This document shows positions 22,140 to 34,634 of a DNA stretch of 64,000 nucleotides, piece by piece. A program made the position numbers and the translations under genes. The notes under the pieces were generated by a model that searched no databases, was not told the origin of the DNA, and saw only the letters and a list, made by a program, of their open reading frames with translations. The stretch comes from Rhexocercosporidium sp. MPI-PUGE-AT-0058 (lineage: Eukaryota; Ascomycota; Leotiomycetes; Helotiales), in the NCBI GenBank assembly GCA_020746875.1, contig JAGTJL010000025.1:248001-312000 (forward strand), written 5' to 3'. Each line of letters starts with the position of its first letter. Position 1 is the stretch's first letter.

Positions 22140-24482
22140 TCAAATGACAACAAAGTCCTGAACATTGACTCCTATGGCTTTCAGTCCTGCTGATGTCAAT
22201 CGTGGATCAGCGCGCTGAATTTTCCCATTTTCCGTATTCTGAAATATCATCAGACCCCTCTTTTTCTCATCGTCAAACTCGTCCTCTTGTATTTTCTCAC
22301 CGAACTGGAATACCATTCTCCAAGGTGCTGGTATAGAACCCAATCTAGGGTCGACTTGGGTACGCTTGTCTCCAACAGTATAGATACTTGCTGTAAAGTC
22401 ATAGGTGATTCCTTTCATTTCGTATTGGATTGCCTCCGACTTTTGGACAACTGGTCCAAGAAGCTTTTCCCCAAACATGAGTCCAGGAACACAGGCATCT
22501 CCACGGATGGTGTAACGATCCTTTCCGTTTATTGGATGAAGTATGAGCAGGTCGGAACATCCCAGCCCTAGGCAGACAATGTCTCCCACGATCATCGAAG
22601 CTGGACCGAGTCCCATCAGTCCTTTTTCAGTGGTGAAAAAGGTACGGCCGGGTAGGTAATAGTACATACGGTGAAGTATGGGCGAGCAGTAGGAGTTCGA
22701 GCTGGTGTTATTTACGCAAGCTGTGTAGTCGATGAATCGTTTGTTGAGCCACGTCTCTATGGGCATGAGGTCTTCACTGACGGCTTCGTGGATTTGACAT
22801 GTTATCGCAGTGAGAAATTTGTCGAGTGTCTCACGCAAGTCTTCTTGAGCTCTGCTCTGATCCTGGTGGTAGATGTCACATGTGACCAAGTGCTCTCAGG
22901 TCCGAACAATCCTGACCATTTCATCCACTGTGGCTGCTAATGGGACCGCTTGTCCAACAAAACCTACCCTATCGAATTGAACGCCCGGTATATTTAAACT
23001 GTCTTCCATCTTTGAGTGCATAATGTCGTGGGATGAGCTAACGACATTAGAGGAAGGGAAGGCACCGCCGTGCCAAGCAAGGTCAGGAACCCAGGACGGA
23101 ACCTTGATACTGGAAAGAGAGGAGGAACCATTGCCAGTGACTTGGTCGAATGAAATTTGATTGTAGGATGACAGCTGTGATAGAAAGAATTCTTGGTAAA
23201 CTTCTTCTACCTCTAGAGTGTAGTCCGGGCGATGGGTAAAGACGAAACTAGACGGCAGCAGGCTCAGAATCCCGTAAACACGATCTCGAGGATCTAGACA
23301 AGAGAGAGATCTTGTCATCGTTATCAGCCTGTGTGGAAGGTTATTTCGTTTGACTGGCCAGAGGAGATCCATCTTGTTACTGATCTTCGTGGGGTCGAAG
23401 GGAATGAGCCCTCCCACCAAATTGTTGAGAAGAACAGCAACTAAGCGTGTGGCAGCAAGTGCAAGATGATGTAGAGGAGCTTCCTGGAACCCAATAACTA
23501 CAATCCCAGAAACTGCAAGTTGGACTTCTTGGAACACCCAAAGTCGAGTAAACCAAGGCCGTTCCAAGAGTTTCAAAAAAGCATCCCAATTCCGTTTCTT
23601 TGTGTGCGTCTCCCAATACAGCTGTACGTCTAAGGTATGGTATCGAGAAGAGCCCAGGTAGACATTTAACATAATCAGATCGCTCCCAATCGCTCTGATT
23701 AGCTCCATGGCAAGTTCGCTGTCATCTTCCTCAGGACCGAGCCAGACAATGACTTGACTAGCCCTCTTGTAGATGTTTCCCATACGCGATACTTCCACAC
23801 TTCTCTCATCTACATCGCTTTGATTGATACAAATGGCATCTATCCACAAGATCCGGTCTCCATGTGGCCGCCGCAAATGCTTGAGGGCAACGTAGAGATT
23901 CTGTGAGACCGACAGGATATCGTCTCGCTGAAATGAGACGTCCAAGCTCGATCCATGAGCTTGATTGGCGACTTTCGTGGAGACTGAAATGGTTTGAGGA
24001 TGCTCAGAAGAACCCCAAGTGTATGACAGGGCTTCATACATTCCATCAAACGATGGATAGATGTCGTTCTCAAGCTCGGATACCTCGGCCTTGATTATCT
24101 GTCTGCCAGATGTAATACCCCCTTCGACGCGAGCGACGGACTCCTGAAGATTGGAGTGCTCAGAATGCCCCGAAAAAGAATCGTTCTCTGCAACGAAATC
24201 AGAGTGGATGATAGAATCGTCTCTGGTCGAATCGCTCTCCGATTCGGTTTCGAAGCCGCTACTTGAAGCAGTTTCTGAGTCGGAGATAACAGAATTTTCG
24301 TCAAACCAACAGTGAAAGATCTCGATCCTCACTTCATCGGAAAAGCTTCCTGGTAACAGTCTGAGAAATCCGGTTTCCTCCCGCTCGCTGTCCAGCGGAG
24401 TGTAAGTGTATGGTGTCATACTGGAATATGCGTTCTTCAACTTGACCAGCCAACAAAATCTTCTTTGATACTCGGATGGCAA
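22140..24482 (-). pseudogene. HET-domain gene interrupted by one TGA codon
   Basis: A frame of 781 codons is open throughout, except for TGA at 22896-22898. Residues about 150-310 form a HET domain: YEALSYTWGSSE, ILWIDAICINQSD, MGNIYKRASQVIVWLG and RPWFTRLWVFQEVQ. The 250 residues beyond the stop (from TCDIYHQDQ) stay in the same frame and look fully coding, including GPASMIVGDIVCLGLGCSDLLIL, which is normal for HET C-termini. TGA is one C-to-T change from CGA (Arg), and no intron spans it. HET proteins trigger incompatibility cell death after fusion of unlike hyphae. Translation may start at Met 24419, just before YTYTPLD. A 528-residue truncated product remains possible. Confidence 0.8.
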
Positions 24483-24981
24483 CTTGGATCATTAAATATC
24501 CCGCCGATCATCTTGGTGAAGCAACCCGTGGGCGAAGACTCGTAGTCTTCTTAGCCAAGGCAAAACAAGAACTTACTTGGAGCCTGTTTCGCCGAGAATA
24601 CCAGATATCGCAGTAACGGCAGGAGAAGACAGCTGAAGACGTTCAATGGACGGTTCGCTGAGATCACATGATGAACTCGACCTTCCGTCGCCAACCTCCT
24701 TTTTTTGGTGACACCCAGCCATCACCCCTCCAAACCCGCCACCAACAATGCAATCCAGCCTTCGGAACGACAAACACTTGGATATGAGGTTTCCCAAAGT
24801 ATTTTCAATCTCTTCTAGCGACATAACTTGAAAGAAGCCCTTGATTGTGAGCTGCATTATCACCCCGAGATATCTCTGCTCTATCCACTCAAGCGATCCC
24901 TCACTGTCAACAAAACACGACACATACACTTAGCGATTCGGCATCTCCGCGGCTGTTCGCCACATAAAATTTCCTGCAACA
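24483..24981. other. Divergent intergenic region
   Basis: 500 bases lie between the divergent HET gene and the Cys-containing gene. A minus-strand open frame at 24573-24929 is probably chance, as no domain or start context supports it. Confidence 0.4.
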
Positions 24982-25517
24982 ATGGCTGCAAAGGCAGCAG
25001 CCATATCAGCAACGCTCTCCACCACACCATCTTCATCAGACGACCCTCCTCCACCTCCCTATGACACCTCTAGTCTCCCCCAAACCCAGGTTTCTGCGAC
25101 CTCGCCTTCCGCGAACGACTAGATAATCGACTACCTGGAGGTGGCATGCCGGCAGCACAATACTTTGCGCCCTGCAAAGCATGTTCCTTTGTGTGTGGGG
25201 ACGAGATACCGCCCGTATATAAACAAGGGTGGCTGGATTGGATAGATCCAAGTGTGAACTTCAGATGGGAATCGCATGTTGCTGCGAACAAGGGAGAGAA
25301 AGATGCACCTGTGGAAGGAGAAAGAGAATTACTTGGCTGCTGGATATGCTGGGAGTACGAGCAGAAATGGGTCGAGCCTATGGTTCCTACGGATTGGTAC
25401 AAACATATGAGACGGCACTTTTTTGTGGAGGGGTACAGGATATGTAAAGGCAAAACGGGGGCAATGCAGAGGAGGAGGAACTGTGAAGTGGGACACTGCC
25501 CGAAGATTCATTCATAA
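24982..25517 (+). pseudogene. Conserved-looking Cys-rich unknown, one-base frame break
   Basis: ATG at 24982 opens a Ser/Pro-rich frame (PSSSDDPPPPPYDTSS) that ends at a stop near 25120. The frame from about 25075 to 25517 continues with PPNPGFCDLAFRERLDNRL, then CKACSFVCGDE, CWICWEYEQKW and GHCPKIHS. One extra C in the C5 run at 25077-25081 would join both frames into one protein of about 178 residues. The paired Cys motifs suggest metal binding, which is inference. It may be a real deletion, a base-calling error, or a shorter gene starting at ATG 25146 (123 residues). It converges on the flavin oxidase gene, whose stop lies 120 bases away. Confidence 0.6.
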
Positions 25518-25636
25518 CGAAAGGACACATTACACTTGGGACGGAGTTGGGTGGAAGTATCCGCTGAATTGATGATTTACGATCATATGCATTGCCCCCA
25601 ATTGGTGTTTGTTCCTTTTTCTATTTCGTGGGACTG

Positions 25637-27581
25637 TTACTTTTTGCAAAGCACTCCATCCACTAGCTCCCATCTCTCATTACCAACACATGGATGGCAC
25701 CATAAGACATCCTTGGGGTCAACCTTTCGCTTGATGGCGAGCAAGCGCTCGTAGTTCTCGCCCCAGAACGCATGCTGAAAATCTGGCTCGTCTGGGTACG
25801 CCTATTGGATCTTCAGTATGCATAGCCACCAGGTTGAGATGAGAGATTTACCTCATTGACGTAAGCCCCAGAATTCGGAGCCATTGTTCTCAAAGCTTCA
25901 ATGTAGACATCTGTAAGCAGGGCTTTCTGTTTCTTCTCTTCCGCAGTGTCGAATGGGTTCCAGCTGGCGCTTATAGCTGGTACCTGTTAGCACCGCCCTG
26001 TTTGACGAGAGGGGAAAGTTACGAGAATGAATGTACGCCTTCCTCCAAGCTGGATTGACACTGTTCCCCCGTCCTCTTGGCTTCGCATCTCTCACCCCCT
26101 TTCCACCAACCAGAAATACAGCAGTGAGATGACCAGGAGGCGTCGCAGCTTTGTATCCTTCTTTCAAAGTAGTCAAGTTGCCGGTCAAAGTCTCTCCATC
26201 AATAAGCCGCGATCCCAGCACTTGATTCTGTCCAGCATCCAAGGGGCCATTATTATCTTTATACCAAGCCCAGAAATCCGGGAAGCTCTTCACGCTCACT
26301 GAAGAGAAGAATTGTCCTGGATAAGCGGCTGTAGCGTCAGCGAAGAGTGTCTTAAGTACGCGTTCCAGGGAAGCAGAGGTGTTGGCTGAGGAAAGAGCTG
26401 GGAGCATGAACGACCCAGCAAAGCCGTCGACGGGACTTGTAATGTTCCAGTCTGGGTTCATGACTTTGGGTGCGAGGTAAGCATAGCCGGAAAGACCTTG
26501 CTCATCCAAGGCGGGATATTGGGAGAGGACTGTCGCCATGACATCCCAAAATGTTTCAGTCCCAGGGCCGGTGGCCAGGACGAAAGTCGCAATATGCATC
26601 TCGGTAGATGGGAATGCCTTGATGGTAACCGATGTCATGACTCCAAAGGTTGAGCCGCCCCCCTGACTGATGTTAGAAATGTATGTTTTGGTATATGGGA
26701 TAGAAATCTTACACCTCTCATTGCCCAGAACAAATCTCTATTCTGACACTCGTTGACAGTGACAATGTCACCACCCGGCGTTACGACTTCCATTTCCAGG
26801 ACTTGATCAGCAGCCATGCCATACGTCGAGCTTAGTGCCCCATGTCCACCGCCGGTGAGATAGCCTCCGAGGCCAACTGTGCCTGCTCCACCAGAAACGA
26901 TTGTCAAGTTTCTGAGATGGGCTTGTTCGTCGAGTTCGAGCATCTGGGTGCCCGCTGCTGCCGTTATAGCGTTCCCCTCGATGGTTCTCGAACATCCTTC
27001 TGGTTTGAAGCCGTCATGAAAATTCAGTCCTCTAATGTAATGTGTCCAAATTGAGAGGGAATTTTGGCCCACAGATCTAACAAGGTCAACGGCATTTTCT
27101 CCCGGGTTGAAAGGTCAACGTACCTCCCCAAATAGTCATGTCCAGTCCCCTTAACAACCAACCTGACATGATTCTCCCTCGCAAAATCCACACCTTTCTT
27201 CACATCTTTCGCTGTCGTTGCATTGACAACATATATCGGATATCCTTCTCCGGTGCATGGTAGAGTGGGAATTGGAAGGCAAGTGTCATTGTTCCAATTA
27301 TTGGCAATGCTACTAACGGGATCCTCGGTATGCCATTTCGATGTTAACCATCCAGCTCCAACGCTTACACAGGCGAGGGGGTTGAACGTAGGCTGGGTGG
27401 GATGGCAAACTGCTCCTGGGGGAGGAGGGCGGAGGAGCTGTCCTGAGAGAGAGGTGTTGAGATTTCCCCATTGTGCTTCGCTTGGCCAGCTACTTGTTCC
27501 AGGGATGGCTTTGCATTTTGTTTGAGAGGTTGAGTGGCTGAGAGATGCGAAGCTCATCAGTTGATATAAGTAGAAAAGCAT
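25637..27581 (-). CDS. Secreted VAO/BBE-type FAD-linked oxidase
   Basis: Five exons, complement(25637..25801, 25852..25976, 26023..26662, 26713..27076, 27124..27581), give 583 residues, usual for the family. All junctions agree in phase, and intron 3 has a CTAAC branch site. MLFYLYQLMSFASLSHS is the probable signal peptide. The PCMH-type FAD domain shows VKGTGHDYLGRS, whose His is the usual covalent flavin site, then GGAGTVGLGGYLTGGGHG and FWAMRGGGGSTFGVMTS. The C-terminus (WGENYERLLAIKRKVDP..VLWCHPCVG) is the berberine-bridge-enzyme-like end. The position that holds a second flavin-linking Cys in bicovalent members appears to be Ala/Gly, so a single covalent link is expected. It probably oxidises an alcohol or sugar outside the cell. 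Confidence 0.93.
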
Positions 27582-28730
27582 TGTTGGTGGTTTGAATAAG
27601 TAGACGTGGGAACGTGTTAAAGATCTTTGTGCACGTTGATTGCTGCGTACATGGGCATCCATATATGCATTTGCGATTCAAAATAGGCTACAGCAACTGG
27701 CAATTTCGTACCCATTACTGCTCTGCAAAATTATTATTCGGTGAACGGAGAATTTCGTTTGCAAGGCAGAAATATTGGACAGCAAGCCGTACTGGGGAGT
27801 TTTGAGTAAGCGGCTTGAATAGACCGTCCGAACCTGGGCAAGAATGCTTGGTTGAAACTGCGGGGAACCTAGACATGGCAATGTGTTTCTGATATCACAA
27901 GGCCCTCATTCCACTGTCATTTGATATTTGGGGATTCTTAGTTTGTCAGGTGTGGGTAATGGAGGTTGGTATCACTTTGGGTAATGAATCCGGATACGAT
28001 GTCAGGCGGGGTATTTTCGTCCCGATTGGAAAGGGCTCCGCCACGTGTTGGCGGTACAGCACTGCCACAAGCGTTACTATCTTCATAGTGACCTTTCTGA
28101 AGAGGAACTTTTAACAAATTCGGTGTCTGATGTAATTTTTAGCTAAAATTTAATGTGTAGCTAAATGTCACGCTGAAGCCTGGTAATCTAGAGATGTTAC
28201 GTTTTAGTTCTGGAGCTTCGCGGCGAGAAAACCGGCACAAAATTTGGTCCACAAGGCCCGCAGTCATATCAATTTGACCCTGGAATTCTGCCCAGCACAC
28301 CAAAGGTTATATGGACTAGAGTGAATCACTGAATACAGAGTCCATGAATAAATGAATTCCGCGGTCGAAGGCTTTGGTCTGCGTTGCGCTGTGCGATGGC
28401 CGAGGCACAGTATGTTGACTGGGGATATAAAGAACAGTCAATCGAACTTTGAGGCTTTCGTCCGGCTATTATATTTTCTTCAAGCACCAAAGCAGGCGCG
28501 CACTTCGGTTTAACCCTCTGAGATTCAGATTCAGCAAATCACTTATCTTGACGCTGATGCAGGCTAACAAAGGCCGCACACATGGCCGCAGAAGGTCACC
28601 AACATTTCTGCCACTGATCATCTTTCGTTTCTAATCGGCGCCAACGCAGAGCCAGAATTGCATTTGCAGTTTCACCCCGAGACCAGAGGTTGTTGGCCGT
28701 TGGTATATATATCGCTAGCATTGACAATCA
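27582..28730. other. Intergenic region, no gene seen
   Basis: About 1.15 kb upstream of the flavin oxidase. Short open frames only; AT-rich, with no recognised repeat. Confidence 0.45.
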
Positions 28731-28894
28731 TGTCCGGGATGCTTCTGCTGCAAGTCTACCACATTAAACACTTCCTAATGACTTTTCTCACAGTTTTGAT
28801 GTCTACTGCCTCGATCCAGCCAACCGTCGAAATGCAAAATCCTTGTACCGAATGCAAGGGTTCTGGATGCATCAAATGTAACAGCGGGCGGTAA
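28731..28894 (+). CDS. Possible small Cys-motif protein
   Basis: A short frame from ATG 28731 ends in NPCTECKGSGCIKCNSGR. The CxxCxGxGCxxC pattern resembles one DnaJ-type zinc-finger repeat. A CTAATGAC branch-like site and CTCACAG acceptor lie just before the last 100 bases, so the real gene may be spliced from an upstream exon that I cannot place. It could be chance. Confidence 0.25.
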
Positions 28895-29132
28895 AGAAAT
28901 GCTGCGTCGAGCACAAACTTGGGGTCAATAAGAGGCACTCATACCCTGCTGCTGAGCTATGACATCTGTTGGAATGGAAAGTCTGTTTTCCTTGGTACAT
29001 CTGGGGCTGGGATCTGCACTTCATATTTACAAACTCATGAAGTAACTCGGTGCTCACTCGAAAATTTTACTTACATTGTGAATGTTATCACTGATCATGA
29101 ATAATATTACCAGAGTATTCCAAAGTAGAAAT

Positions 29133-31239
29133 CTATATGATTGTCAATTTCTTCTTTTCCCAACCTTCTGCAAGACCATCTTCCTCTGCGATTTCAACAA
29201 TCCCGATCCTCTTATAAACCTGACTAGAATCGTCTACTGGTTCCAATATCAGCCCATAGATAATGGTTTTCCAGTCAGTAATATCTTCAGCCCTCTTGTA
29301 GTTGTTGATTCCGAGATCCGGGACTTTGAAGCTGGCAATTTGAGCACATATTGCTCTCCGTTGAACCATTTCCGAGTGACAACTATCCACGTCATCTGGT
29401 CTGACGTCGACCGTACACAAAACTCGACCCATTTGTGCACGCGCATAGGCTACTGCATAATATGCCTGCAGGTATCGGGTATGCATCCGCATGCTTTTAA
29501 AATCACCGCCATGTTCATTGTAAACCGGCAGCAAAGGTTCTTTCCAGTCATTGAAAGAATGTACATTGCACTCCAATTTCAAAGTGCCTGAAGAGATACG
29601 ACCAAATTCGTTCTCGCCCGTGGTCTTAATTTCGACATCGAGAACGGTGGCTCGGTGGCCTGCGGCATATCTGTCAAGAGCGAGTCGACAATCCGGTGCA
29701 GGCAGTCTGGCTGAAGCCCAGCTCCATGACGGGCAACTTACGTCTTTACTCTTTTTCAGAGAGTGCAATGGCTGCCATAGTAGACCTCTGTGGATGTCCT
29801 CTAGCCATAGGCCTGCTTTGTAGTGGAAGCCACTTCGACGACCGACTTCCTCTGCAACACCTGCCAATGCAGGAAAAACATCACTGTCCATCGTTATTTT
29901 CCGACCGCGATATGAATTGTTCAGCATCATATACCACCACGAAACAGGGTCTTCGAGAACTGGTCCTTGCTTCAGATGAGGATGAGGGTCCATCTGTCTT
30001 TGGTTCACTTGGTGCAGCGTCCTTCCACTGGCTTTAAGAAAGCCTGCACCATCATTGGATTCGGGGTACCCTTCCGTGTGTACGGTTGTACGACACTCCC
30101 AGTACAGCTGTGTAGACGCAAAATCAATGCGACGAGGCGACAGAACGCTTTCTTGTAGAACCCAAGCTCTACAATGCAAAGGCTCATTTGGCAAGAGAAC
30201 AAAAAGCCCTTTCCCACTGATCTGGAGCCTGACACCCACTTCACCTTCAATGTCTTTAGCATTGCTTCGACAATGGAAGGTCGTGAGAGGAGCTGAGAAT
30301 TTTCTCTGTTGGTCGCCGCTATTGAATATGCCATCTCTGGGATTGCGAGCAGCAGACGCGGAGAGATTGATGGCAGCATTAGCGTAAATTCGGAACATCT
30401 GAGATGATTCCGATATCCAGTCTTCGTGACTGTTCTGAATGATGCAGAGTGAATCGATCCATAGGTATTTGTAGCCGAGCCTTCTGGTAAGGAAAATTGC
30501 ATCTCGAAATGTCTCGGGTAGAGACCCAATTGGTATTGAGGACTTATGAGTGTCCAAAGTATGCGAAGTCGTCTGTAGCGGCGAAATTCCTCCCCAGCAG
30601 TGGCTTAGAGTAAGCCATTCTCCCCTTGCCCCATTCGATTCGAAAAGAAATGGATCCTGAGTTTGAGCTCCCACATCAATGACTCTTGTGGGAAGACTAA
30701 GATCGGTTGACCAGGAACATAAGGGATGTTCCTTGTGGCACTTTTTGATCCAAGTTTCTAGAAGGTTGAGACAGCGCTCTGATTTAGAGTACGGCTCTAT
30801 TTCTCGGGCTTTGAATAGTTCACCCAGCGGATCGTCTGCACGAGTTACCATTTGCACATTACGGACCTCATCAGTTTCGCTGCTCACTAGGCTTTGGACA
30901 GAGTTCGAACCACACGTTTGCAACATCTCGATTTGGATGGCGACGTAGAGCGTCTTGCCGTAGAATGAAAAGGGAGTTGACTCCATGTGGGCACAGCGTC
31001 AGCTGGGTTTCCGGCCAGTTCATGTGCTCATCAAAGTTCCTTGTCAACGGTCTTATCATTTCCTGACACCGGACAAATGCATTGCATAGGTTGCATCCAT
31101 TCTCAGCCGACTGGCAAAGTATTGTCCAACTTCGGTGATGTTGAATGGGTGTGTCATATCCAAGGAGAAGATCAAGATCTTGGATCTGCTTACACGTATC
31201 GCATAAACCTCCCTTTTCGGATTTCGTTATCATTGACAT
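29133..31239 (-). pseudogene. HET-domain gene with a frame break near its 5' end
   Basis: The first part (31239 to about 30990) encodes the Cys motif CDTC..W..L..SAENGCNLC that precedes many HET domains. The second part (from about 30985 to 29133, about 610 residues) starts at FSFYGKTLYVAIQIEML and carries a full HET domain: WLTLSHCWGG, YLWIDSLCIIQNSHEDW, SQMFRIYANAAINLSAS, LHCRAWVLQESVLSPRRI. The two parts are in different frames. No GT-AG intron with good sites joins them; an intron ending at the AG just before 30983 has only a poor donor. A one-base indel near the CTCCCTTTT stretch is the simplest explanation. The product, if made, would act in heterokaryon incompatibility. Confidence 0.75.
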
Positions 31240-32370
31240 TGTGCTGGCGTGACTTTGGTTCTCTAGACACAGGGATCTTGAGAGGTTGTACTTAAAGACT
31301 TGAAGATGGTGAAAGATTCAGCATACTGTTTCTAGTGGCAGACTCATTCGGCGGCGAAGTATGGAACGATGTCAGACGAAGAGCCGAGTCGGTGCCTGCT
31401 GGCGGGGTCGCTTTGGGGCTGAACAACCAGACCTTTGACGCGCGCTAATTATGCATCTGCACTCCTGCCCATTTTCGAGGCCTAGAACTTCGGCATGTAT
31501 TCTTAATCGCCCCCAGAGAATTCAGCACAGTTTACAGCAGCAGGGCGGGACACGCGTGACCACGAATCAATACCCTCTATATCGATTTAGCCCTTTGTAT
31601 AATGGATATTTACGCTGACATGAAGACTGGGAAATATCATTTCTGCTGAGTAAGGACTGGATGCAAGCAGAATTCTACGATAATGTTTTCTTCTAATCTC
31701 CCAACAATGCAGAAATTAAATGAATAGATATAAATCAACTTAAGCACTTTCTGCTAAATCGTATAGAATAAACATAGAACTCTTGAGTTAGCAGAGAATT
31801 AAGAGAATTAAACCATTCATTCATAAATAAAAAAAATTGTACTTGTAATGAAATTTGAGGCCAAACGCTTAGCAGTACCGCACATAGAAAACAGTAAGCG
31901 AGGTCAACAATAACAACTGGCTAGACACACTCAACACTCAGAAAAGTCAAACCGACTCGAGTACCGGCAAGCATTGATGCCCTCTGAAAAACAGCAGATT
32001 TTGACAGCCTTGAAACACTTCGGTCATTCCTCCAGTTTTAAGACCCTAATTCCGATTGGCCAACCTCGCCGCCCCCGTAAGTCTCACCGCATCCTTGGCA
32101 CAGCCCCCTATTCTCGTGCCCAACACTTGGCCGCAACCTTACCGACCCGCCATCCCTCAAATAGCTTCATGTACATTCCAACATTTCTTCGCCTCAATTT
32201 TTTGTTTCGTGGAGGTCTTTGTTGCATGTCGCAGTTTCGATGCACGTGGAACCACGTGGCGGAATGCTTGGTTGTTTGTTTTGACCTATCGTAAAAATCT
32301 CGGGATGGACTATGAAGAGCATCCTCAAAGAATTCAAAGTCTATTTCCCATCCATGCTACAAGTCTATGG
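31240..32370. other. Intergenic region, partly AT-rich
   Basis: 1.1 kb between the broken HET gene and the monooxygenase. 31600-31900 is AT-rich. No gene is supported; plus-strand open frames that enter the monooxygenase are antisense shadows. Confidence 0.45.
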
Positions 32371-34142
32371 CTAGATAAATGCGAGCAGGTCCTTCTTCTC
32401 CCTCTCCACTACCACCCACTCGGACACCTCCGTGCCATCGCCAGCTTTCAAGCCCAGATTCCCTCTCTCAGAACAATTTACTTCGTCTTTGCCTGGCTCG
32501 GGATACTTTCTCAAGTGCTCTATTGCCCACCTAACCTCCTCTCCAAGAACAGGTGGCACCCTCCCCTCGCCGGTCAACAGACCCAACCCCGCAATCGCAT
32601 ACAACTCTCTCAGCCAGCCGAGAGTCTCTCCAGTATCCCATTCGATATCATGGTATTTCTTCCCATCACGTCTTACTCGTTTTTCTCTTTCCCTCTCCCA
32701 TTTCTCCTGCTCTTTCAAATCAGGCAAGTTCTTCGCTTCCCTTCCAGAGAACAATCTCGCTAATGCAATAGCTTGATACTCGAAACTCCTGAACGTAAGG
32801 ACTCGAGGTACACCGATGATACCTAGAGTCTTGAAGTCATGGAAGAAAGTGTGGATATACGATTTAACAAGCTTGTTCTTTTCGTAATCCCATATTTCGC
32901 GACCATTGTTCTTGACGTTCCAAAATGGGAAGGAGGCTTTATATCCTGTGCAGTAAATGATCGTGTCGATATCATCTAAGTATGTGTCGTCTTCGAAGAC
33001 GATTCGTCCAGAAGGCATGAATTCTTTGATGACCGGCTTCCATGCGATCCCAGGAGGTGGCTTGTTGCCATCCCATCGTGATGCTGAGCGGCGAGACTGG
33101 TAAACGGGAAGATTAGCTTCCAAAACTAGGTCGTTGGTGAGATCATGGCCGGAAGCTGAATTGCCTATAGTGAGAACCTTTTTGTTCTTGTAGAGTACTG
33201 GTGTTCGATAAATCTTCGAGTGAACCACTCTCCCTGGGAAAAGGCTCATGTACTCAGCGAGTCCTTTGACTTCGGGAATCTAATAGGATCATGAATCAGT
33301 CTTGTCTCAAAATGTGTTTGTTCGAGCTAAGAAAGGTTCGTCCTACGAAAGGAACACCGTAATGGCCATTTGCCAGCACCACAGAGTCGAATTCGTCTTC
33401 CCACCAAACATCAACACCGCGAACAGAATCATGCTTGCGAAGAGTTAGCTTCCACCTTTCCCTTCCTTTCTCCGATCCATTAATGATTGATAGATCTTCC
33501 ACCGTAGTATTTAGGCTCAGCAGCGAGTCTAACTTGTGGTGGGAGAAATAAGATTCCACATATTGCTTTGGTATGTGGTGTGGAACGAATGGACCGTAAG
33601 CGAACGGGAGATCTGAGAAAGACATCGCGATTGAGGGAACATTGGTACTATTAAATATAAGTCTGCTTCTTCAATATCACAACCAGGAGTTTTTCTGACG
33701 TAAGTGATCGGTAGATTGGTGTCTGATGCCATCGCTCCTGTCGGTTTGGTGATGTAATTTTTGGGAGCTCGTTTGGTATGCTCAGCGGAGGGTCTACATC
33801 TGGCGGCAACCCTCCAGGTTGAAGCGGTAGCGAAGAAGGGGGGGATTCGTCATAAATCCTACATGAGATTGGATGTTACTGCCAGTCATCATCCAAGCCG
33901 GGGAGGGGGTTCGGTACCAGGTTCCACCAGCACTTTCTCTTCTTTCAAACACCTGGATACGAGCAAAATACTTCTCTGCTGCGAAAGCTGCGGCAGTTAT
34001 GGCACCTTCATTGAACCATCAGCAGCTCATCAAAAATTGAGGGAAAGTGGGTTGATGGCCATTCCGAAGGAAAACAAGGCGGCGCACCTCCAGCTCCAGC
34101 ACCGATTATAGCCACAGACTTGATTCGATTTTCGTCAGGCAT
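32371..34142 (-). CDS. FMO-like flavin-containing monooxygenase
   Basis: Five exons, complement(32371..33279, 33347..33647, 33700..33858, 33918..34005, 34088..34142), give 503 residues. All splices are in phase. The FAD motif GAGAGG lies at about residues 14-19. ESAGGTW joined to IYDESPP and then LPPDVDPPLS is typical of fungal FMO-like proteins. The family fingerprint FPGRVVHSKIYR (FxGxxxHSxxY) lies at about 215-226. The NADPH-binding IGNSASGHD follows at about 239, and IIYCTGYKASFPF nearer the C-terminus. These enzymes oxygenate N, S or ketone groups using NADPH and O2. It has no signal peptide and is probably cytosolic. The substrate is unknown. It is intact, unlike its HET neighbour. Confidence 0.93.
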
Positions 34143-34634
34143 GATCGTTGGTCCTCTGACGTTATACAAGAGTATCTGATGTTTAAATAAATTATAAGAT
34201 AGAAATAAATGATTCAGGCTATGACCTTAGAAGTAAAGTTCTAGGTGGTGAGATTCGCAATTCTCACGTGGCATGCCGCAATTGAGAGATCACGTGGAAT
34301 ACCCCCTCTGCTGCAAGTATCCCATTCTATTTCGCATACTTGATGCATAAGAGCTCTAGATCATGCGGTGAGTAATAATAAAGTCGTACCATCCAGGCTC
34401 TTCTAAATAAAAGTTCACTTCCCGTGGAATCAAAGGAGAAAACGCTTTTCAAGTGATCTTATGATATCCGATATGGTTTATGGTTTATTTCCTTATAACA
34501 TTAAGCACTTTATCCCCGCTCCGTTGATCATCATGAAAACTTGGAAGTAGACTAGATGAAAGAAGTAAATATCATTATCTAGGGATCTTAAATGAGGACT
34601 ATCGGTCATTATTAACTCAGGTACCTTCTCCTGA
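34143..34634. other. Intergenic region, no gene seen
   Basis: About 490 AT-rich bases between two tandem minus-strand genes. They should hold the monooxygenase promoter and the 3' end of the secreted unknown. Nothing specific recognised. Confidence 0.45.

Noticed and set aside
32056..32763. 235-residue plus-strand open frame
   Set aside because: Most of it is antisense to the well-supported monooxygenase last exon, and it has no domain.
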